Source: Bacillus nitratireducens
GTDB taxonomy: Bacteria > Bacillota > Bacilli > Bacillales > Bacillaceae_G
DNA: 64,000 nucleotides
Direction: 5' to 3'
Assembly: GCF_001884135.1 (NCBI RefSeq)
Contig: NZ_MAOC01000021.1
Location: 1-64,000, forward strand
The notes below the pieces were generated by a model, which was not told the origin of the DNA, did no database searches, and saw nothing but the letters and a program-made list of their open reading frames with translations. Made by a program: the position numbers and the translations under genes. This document shows positions 60,229-64,000 of the stretch, one piece after another (the stretch's first letter is position 1; each line of letters starts with the position of its first letter).

Positions 60229-61767
60229 ATGGAAACAAGGGGGAGAGTAATCGGGATTGATATCGGTACCACAAGTACAAAAACGGTTGTGTTCACAGAA
60301 AAAGGAAAAGTCGTTGCTTCACATGCAGTTGATTATCCAATTATTCAACCGAACGTCGGATGGGCTGAGCAAGATCCTGATGTAATATGTGCTGCTGTAT
60401 ATAAAACTGTAAGCGTTGCCATCGAAAAGAGTAATGTGTCACCAGAGGATATTTCTTCAATCGGTATTAGTACAGCAATGCACGCCTTAATTGCAGTAGA
60501 TGAAAACGGAGCGCCGTTAACGCGCTCTATTATTTGGGCAGATAATAGAAGCACAAAGCAATCAGAAAAACTATTACAACAAATGAATGGTCATGACATT
60601 TATAGAAGAACTGGTACACCGATTCATCCGATGTCACCACTTTCTAAATTACTGTGGATGAAAGAAGAAGAAACGGAGTTATTCAGAACTGCTTATAAAT
60701 TTATTTCCATTAAAGAGTATGTCATTTATCAATTATTCTCACGCTATGTAGTTGATCATTCAATTGCATCAGCTACTGGGTTATTTAATTTAGAAACATT
60801 AAACTGGGATGAAGATGTTTTAACTATGTTAAATATGTCACCAGAACAATTATCAACACCTGTACCAACTACATATATTTTATCGGGAATGAAACCGGAA
60901 TTAGCACAAAAGATGGGCATTCATGAAGATACTCCAGTTGTTATTGGTGCGAGTGATGGTGTTCTTGCAAATGTAGGTGTTGGTGCAATATCGCCTGGTT
61001 CAGCTGCAATTACGATTGGAACAAGTGGTGCAGTTCGAACAATTTCATCAAATGTCAATACAGATGAAAAGGGAAGAACGTTTTGTTACGCATTAACAGA
61101 TGAGCACTGGGTTATCGGTGGGCCAACGAATAACGGCGGAATATTACTGAGATGGTTACGTGATGAATTTGGTAGCCCAGAGCAAGAAGTTGCAAAGAAG
61201 CTTGGGATTGATCCTTATGATTTATTAATTAAGTATGCAGAAAGTGTACCAGCTGGAGCAGATGGATTGCTATTTTTACCGTTTCTATCTGGAGAACGTG
61301 CACCCTACTGGAATGCAAATGCTCGTGGTACATTCTTCGGAATTAACCTTCAGCATAAACGTGAACATTTCATACGTGCTGTCATGGAAGGAGTTTGTAT
61401 GAGTGTGTATTCAGTTGCACTTGCCATTCGTGATTGTACGGGGCCACTTACTGAAATACGTGTTTCAGGAGGCTTTGCAAAGTCTGCATTTTGGAGACAA
61501 ATGTTATCTGACATGATGGGGAAAGAATTGCTTGTTCCAGAAAGTCATGAAGCATCTGCGCTTGGGGCAGCGGCACTTGCTTTGTATGCAATTGGGAAAA
61601 TTGATTCTCTTGAAGAGGTGAAGGATTGGATTGATATTGTCCATCACCATGTACCGAATAAAGAAAATACGGCTTTATATTTAGAGATGTTTTATATGTA
61701 TGAACGACTTTACAATCGTTTGAAAGAAGAATTTGATTGTATAGCTGCTTTCCAACGTAAACAATAG
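60229..61767 (+). CDS. gntK: Gluconokinase
   Basis: The 512-residue FGGY-family kinase begins GVIGIDIGTTSTKTVVF-like (RVIGIDIGTTSTKTV) and has the sugar-binding SIGISTAMHALIAVD, IGGPTNNGGILLRWLRDEFG and the ATP-binding VSGGFAKSAFWRQML. It phosphorylates gluconate at carbon 6 to enter the pentose phosphate pathway. ATG 60229 follows GAAGGGAAGA. The permease follows after 14 bases and the dehydrogenase after that, giving a complete uptake-kinase-oxidation operon. Confidence 0.9.
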   Translation: METRGRVIGIDIGTTSTKTVVFTEKGKVVASHAVDYPIIQPNVGWAEQDPDVICAAVYKTVSVAIEKSNVSPEDISSIGISTAMHALIAVDENGAPLTRSIIWADNRSTKQSEKLLQQMNGHDIYRRTGTPIHPMSPLSKLLWMKEEETELFRTAYKFISIKEYVIYQLFSRYVVDHSIASATGLFNLETLNWDEDVLTMLNMSPEQLSTPVPTTYILSGMKPELAQKMGIHEDTPVVIGASDGVLANVGVGAISPGSAAITIGTSGAVRTISSNVNTDEKGRTFCYALTDEHWVIGGPTNNGGILLRWLRDEFGSPEQEVAKKLGIDPYDLLIKYAESVPAGADGLLFLPFLSGERAPYWNANARGTFFGINLQHKREHFIRAVMEGVCMSVYSVALAIRDCTGPLTEIRVSGGFAKSAFWRQMLSDMMGKELLVPESHEASALGAAALALYAIGKIDSLEEVKDWIDIVHHHVPNKENTALYLEMFYMYERLYNRLKEEFDCIAAFQRKQ

Positions 61768-61781
61768 GGGGATTGGGAGAA

Positions 61782-63131
61782 ATGGTAGTTGGGATTGTAC
61801 TAGCGGCTGTTGTCATATTACTTTTACTAATTACGGTAGTAAAATGGCATCCATTTGTCGCGTTAATTTTAACAGCAATTGGTGTAGGGCTAGCGATGGG
61901 GATGCCCTTAATTGGAACTTCACCACAACATCCGGGGATTATCGATTCTATTAAATTAGGTCTTGGTAATACGTTAGGGTTTTTGGCGATTGTTTTAGCT
62001 TTAGGAACAATGCTTGGAAAAATGATGGCTGAGTCTGGCGGTGCTGAACGAATTGCAAACACATTAATTGGACGTTTTGGGAAAAAGCGTGTTCACTGGG
62101 CAATGATGTTCGTTGCATTTTTAGTAGGGATTCCGGTGTTTTTCCAAGTTGGATTTGTACTATTAATTCCGTTAGTATTTACAATTGCGTTAGAAACAGG
62201 GGTATCACTTATTACAATCGGAATTCCGCTAGTAGCAGGTCTGTCGGTTGTACACGGACTTGTTCCACCGCATCCAGCAGCAATGGCAGCGGTAGGTATA
62301 TTTAAAGCAGATGTAGGGAAGACAATTTTATATGCATTAATTGTCGGACTTCCAACTGCAATAATTTCAGGTCCGCTTTATGGGAAATGGATCGGTGCTC
62401 GTATACATAAAGAAGTACCATTAGAAATAGCGGAGCAATTTATTGAAAGAGATAAGAAGAAGGAACTTCCTAGTTTCGGAAATACATTGTTTACTATTTT
62501 ACTTCCAGTATTCCTTATGCTTGGTGCATCCATTGCGGAAGTAGCGTTAAGCAAAACGAGTCAACTTGCACAAGTATTGCACTTTATTGGAGATCCAATA
62601 GTCGCATTATTAATTGCAACGATATATTCTTTCTTTAGTCTTGGCTATGCAAAAGGATTTTCTAAAGACAAAGTCTTACAATTTACAAACGATTGCTTAG
62701 GGCCGATTGCAAACATACTGTTAGTTATCGGTGCAGGCGGCGCATTTAATAAAGTGTTATTAGATTCTGGGATCGGAACTACAATTGCGGAGATGGCGAA
62801 AGAATCGCATATTTCACCGATATTATTAGGTTGGGGAATTGCTGCACTTATCCGAGTTGCAACGGGATCGGCTACTGTTTCTATGATGACAGCAGCTGGA
62901 ATTGTAGCACCGATTGCAGCAAGTACACCAGGAGTAAATGTAGAGTTACTGGCACTTGCAACAGGAGCAGGGTCATTAATATTATCGCATGTAAATGATT
63001 CTGGATTTTGGATGATTAAAGAGTATTTCGGAATGACTGTGAAAGAAACATTATTAACATGGACCGCAATGGAGACAATATTATCTGTTGTAGCACTTGG
63101 ATTAATTTCGTTATTAAATATATTTGTATAG
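61782..63131 (+). CDS. gntP: Gluconate permease
   Basis: The 449-residue GntP-family symporter has about twelve membrane segments with the blocks LGTMLGKMMAESGGAERIAN, VFFQVGFVLLIPLVFTIA, GLVPPHPAAMAAVGIFKAD and SHVNDSGFWMIKEYFGM. It brings gluconate into the cell with protons. ATG 61782 follows GGGGGATTGGGAG; the TTG at 61773 sits inside that site. It lies between the kinase and the 6-phosphogluconate dehydrogenase gene, as in gluconate operons of related species. Confidence 0.9.
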   Translation: MVVGIVLAAVVILLLLITVVKWHPFVALILTAIGVGLAMGMPLIGTSPQHPGIIDSIKLGLGNTLGFLAIVLALGTMLGKMMAESGGAERIANTLIGRFGKKRVHWAMMFVAFLVGIPVFFQVGFVLLIPLVFTIALETGVSLITIGIPLVAGLSVVHGLVPPHPAAMAAVGIFKADVGKTILYALIVGLPTAIISGPLYGKWIGARIHKEVPLEIAEQFIERDKKKELPSFGNTLFTILLPVFLMLGASIAEVALSKTSQLAQVLHFIGDPIVALLIATIYSFFSLGYAKGFSKDKVLQFTNDCLGPIANILLVIGAGGAFNKVLLDSGIGTTIAEMAKESHISPILLGWGIAALIRVATGSATVSMMTAAGIVAPIAASTPGVNVELLALATGAGSLILSHVNDSGFWMIKEYFGMTVKETLLTWTAMETILSVVALGLISLLNIFV

Positions 63132-63149
63132 AATGGGAGATTGATTAAT

Positions 63150-64000
63150 ATGAAACTAGGTTTAATTGGATTAGGAAAAATGGGATTCCCATTAGCGGAA
63201 CACTTACATGAAGATAAGCATGAAGTAGTTGTATACGATGTAAATAAAGAGCTTGTTGAAAAGGCAGGAAAATTAGGGATTACTGCTCGTCATACATTAA
63301 AAGAAATGATCTCTGAATTAGAAGCGCCTCGTACAATTTGGGTAATGGTACCTGCAGGAGAAGTTGTTGAGTCAGTACTAAAAGATGTATATCCATTATT
63401 AGAGGAAGGCGATATCGTTATTGAAGGTGGAAATTCATTCTATAAGGATACGTTACGCCGTGCTGAAGAAGCGAAAAGCTTTGGCTTACATTATGTAGAT
63501 ATCGGTACATCAGGCGGTGTAGAAGGAGCTAGATACGGCGCTTGCTTAATGGTTGGTGGAGAAAAAGAAATTTATGATCAATTAGAACCTTTATTTAAAG
63601 ATTTAGCAGTAGAAAATGGTTATTCATATGCAGGCCGCGTCGGTAGTGGGCATTTCTTAAAAATGGTTCATAACGGTATTGAATACGGAATGATGCAAGC
63701 AATCGCTGAAGGATTTGAAGTACTTGATAAAAGTGATTTTGATTTCAATTATGAAGATGTTGCAAAAGTATGGGCGAACGGATCAGTTATCCGTGGTTGG
63801 TTAATGGACTTAACTGAAAAAGCATTTGCAGATGATCCAAAACTTGATGGCATTAAAGGTGTAATGAACTCTTCAGGAGAAGGGAAATGGACTGTTGAAA
63901 CTGCGCTTGAATTACAAGCAGCGGCACCAGTTATCGCTATGTCATTATTTATGCGCTACCGTTCACAAGAAGATGATACATTCCACGGAAAAGTGGTTTC
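63150..64000 (+). CDS. gnd: 6-phosphogluconate dehydrogenase, decarboxylating (partial)
   Basis: The reading frame starts at ATG 63150 behind GGGAG and runs off the window after about 283 codons without a stop. It has the NAD(P)-binding LIGLGKMGFPLAEHL, IVIEGGNSFYKDTLRR, the substrate loop YVDIGTSGGVEGARYG and catalytic KMVHNGIEYGMMQA. It oxidises and decarboxylates 6-phosphogluconate to ribulose 5-phosphate. The blocks match the short (about 300-residue) YqeC/GntZ-type enzymes, so only the last few residues are missing. It completes the gluconate operon. Confidence 0.9.
   Translation, partial: MKLGLIGLGKMGFPLAEHLHEDKHEVVVYDVNKELVEKAGKLGITARHTLKEMISELEAPRTIWVMVPAGEVVESVLKDVYPLLEEGDIVIEGGNSFYKDTLRRAEEAKSFGLHYVDIGTSGGVEGARYGACLMVGGEKEIYDQLEPLFKDLAVENGYSYAGRVGSGHFLKMVHNGIEYGMMQAIAEGFEVLDKSDFDFNYEDVAKVWANGSVIRGWLMDLTEKAFADDPKLDGIKGVMNSSGEGKWTVETALELQAAAPVIAMSLFMRYRSQEDDTFHGKVV

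Noticed and set aside
61448-62062. 204-codon minus-strand frame across gntK and gntP
   Set aside because: It overlaps two certain genes and their junction on the other strand and shows no protein family.

Overview
The window is a low-GC Firmicute chromosome and almost certainly a member of the Bacillus cereus group. The gene set and order (ypjP, thyA, dfrA, a tatA-tatC pair, asnB, an amj-type flippase, a gntK-gntP-gnd operon), the strong GGAGG-type ribosome sites with frequent TTG/GTG starts, a T-box leader and dense hairpin-T-tract terminators all fit. This assignment rests on protein recognition, not on a database search.

Layout. 1-2000 is the tail of a polymorphic-toxin locus. It holds a decayed CdiA-type tRNase toxin end with a decayed CdiI-like immunity gene, then a decayed Ntox15-like toxin end with an intact putative immunity gene. 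2000-12000 is ordinary accessory metabolism: a T-box-controlled NSS transporter, an alpha/beta hydrolase, a nucleotidyltransferase and Amj lipid II flippase on the minus strand, a HAD phosphatase, a GntP permease with an iron alcohol dehydrogenase, an Asp/Glu racemase, a TrmO-like methyltransferase and a GNAT enzyme.

12043-21529 is a mobile element of about 9.5 kb. It carries a four-gene recombination module (HTH protein, two tyrosine recombinases, a small TnpC/DUF6262-like protein) and, as cargo, a 1,234-residue protein with an N-terminal PD-(D/E)XK-like domain, a STAND NTPase core and a long helical C-terminus, plus a small CPCC zinc-ribbon protein. The element sits exactly in the loop of a bidirectional terminator between the convergent GNAT and HAD genes. 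Its ends have matching subterminal inverted repeats at nearly equal distances from a 7-bp direct repeat. The cargo looks like an Avs-like single-gene anti-phage system and is the best candidate here for an undescribed system.

21558-33300 holds an EcsAB-like ABC exporter and ypjP, then an inserted block (HAD phosphatase, VOC remnant, APH-fold kinase, AraC regulator with esterase and PAP2 phosphatase, class C beta-lactamase-like hydrolase) before thyA-dfrA. 33400-53300 has a PBP3-like transpeptidase, azoreductase, PlsC, hemolysin III, Tat, DegV, an MBL-fold hydrolase, SCO, Hsp20, AsnB, an amidase with SH3 repeats, a Fur-type siderophore-binding lipoprotein, a class IV aminotransferase, a nitroreductase, a nicotinamidase-like enzyme and an MscS channel. 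53400-64000 has a YhcYZ-like two-component pair, an RpiR regulator, a zinc alcohol dehydrogenase behind a Rex-like site, an orphan oligopeptide-type permease pair, and the gluconate operon with a multi-half-site operator and a cre-like site.

Most genes are single or in two- or three-gene units, each closed by a terminator. Decay is concentrated at the left edge (toxin cassettes) and in two internally deleted genes (VOC, Nudix).
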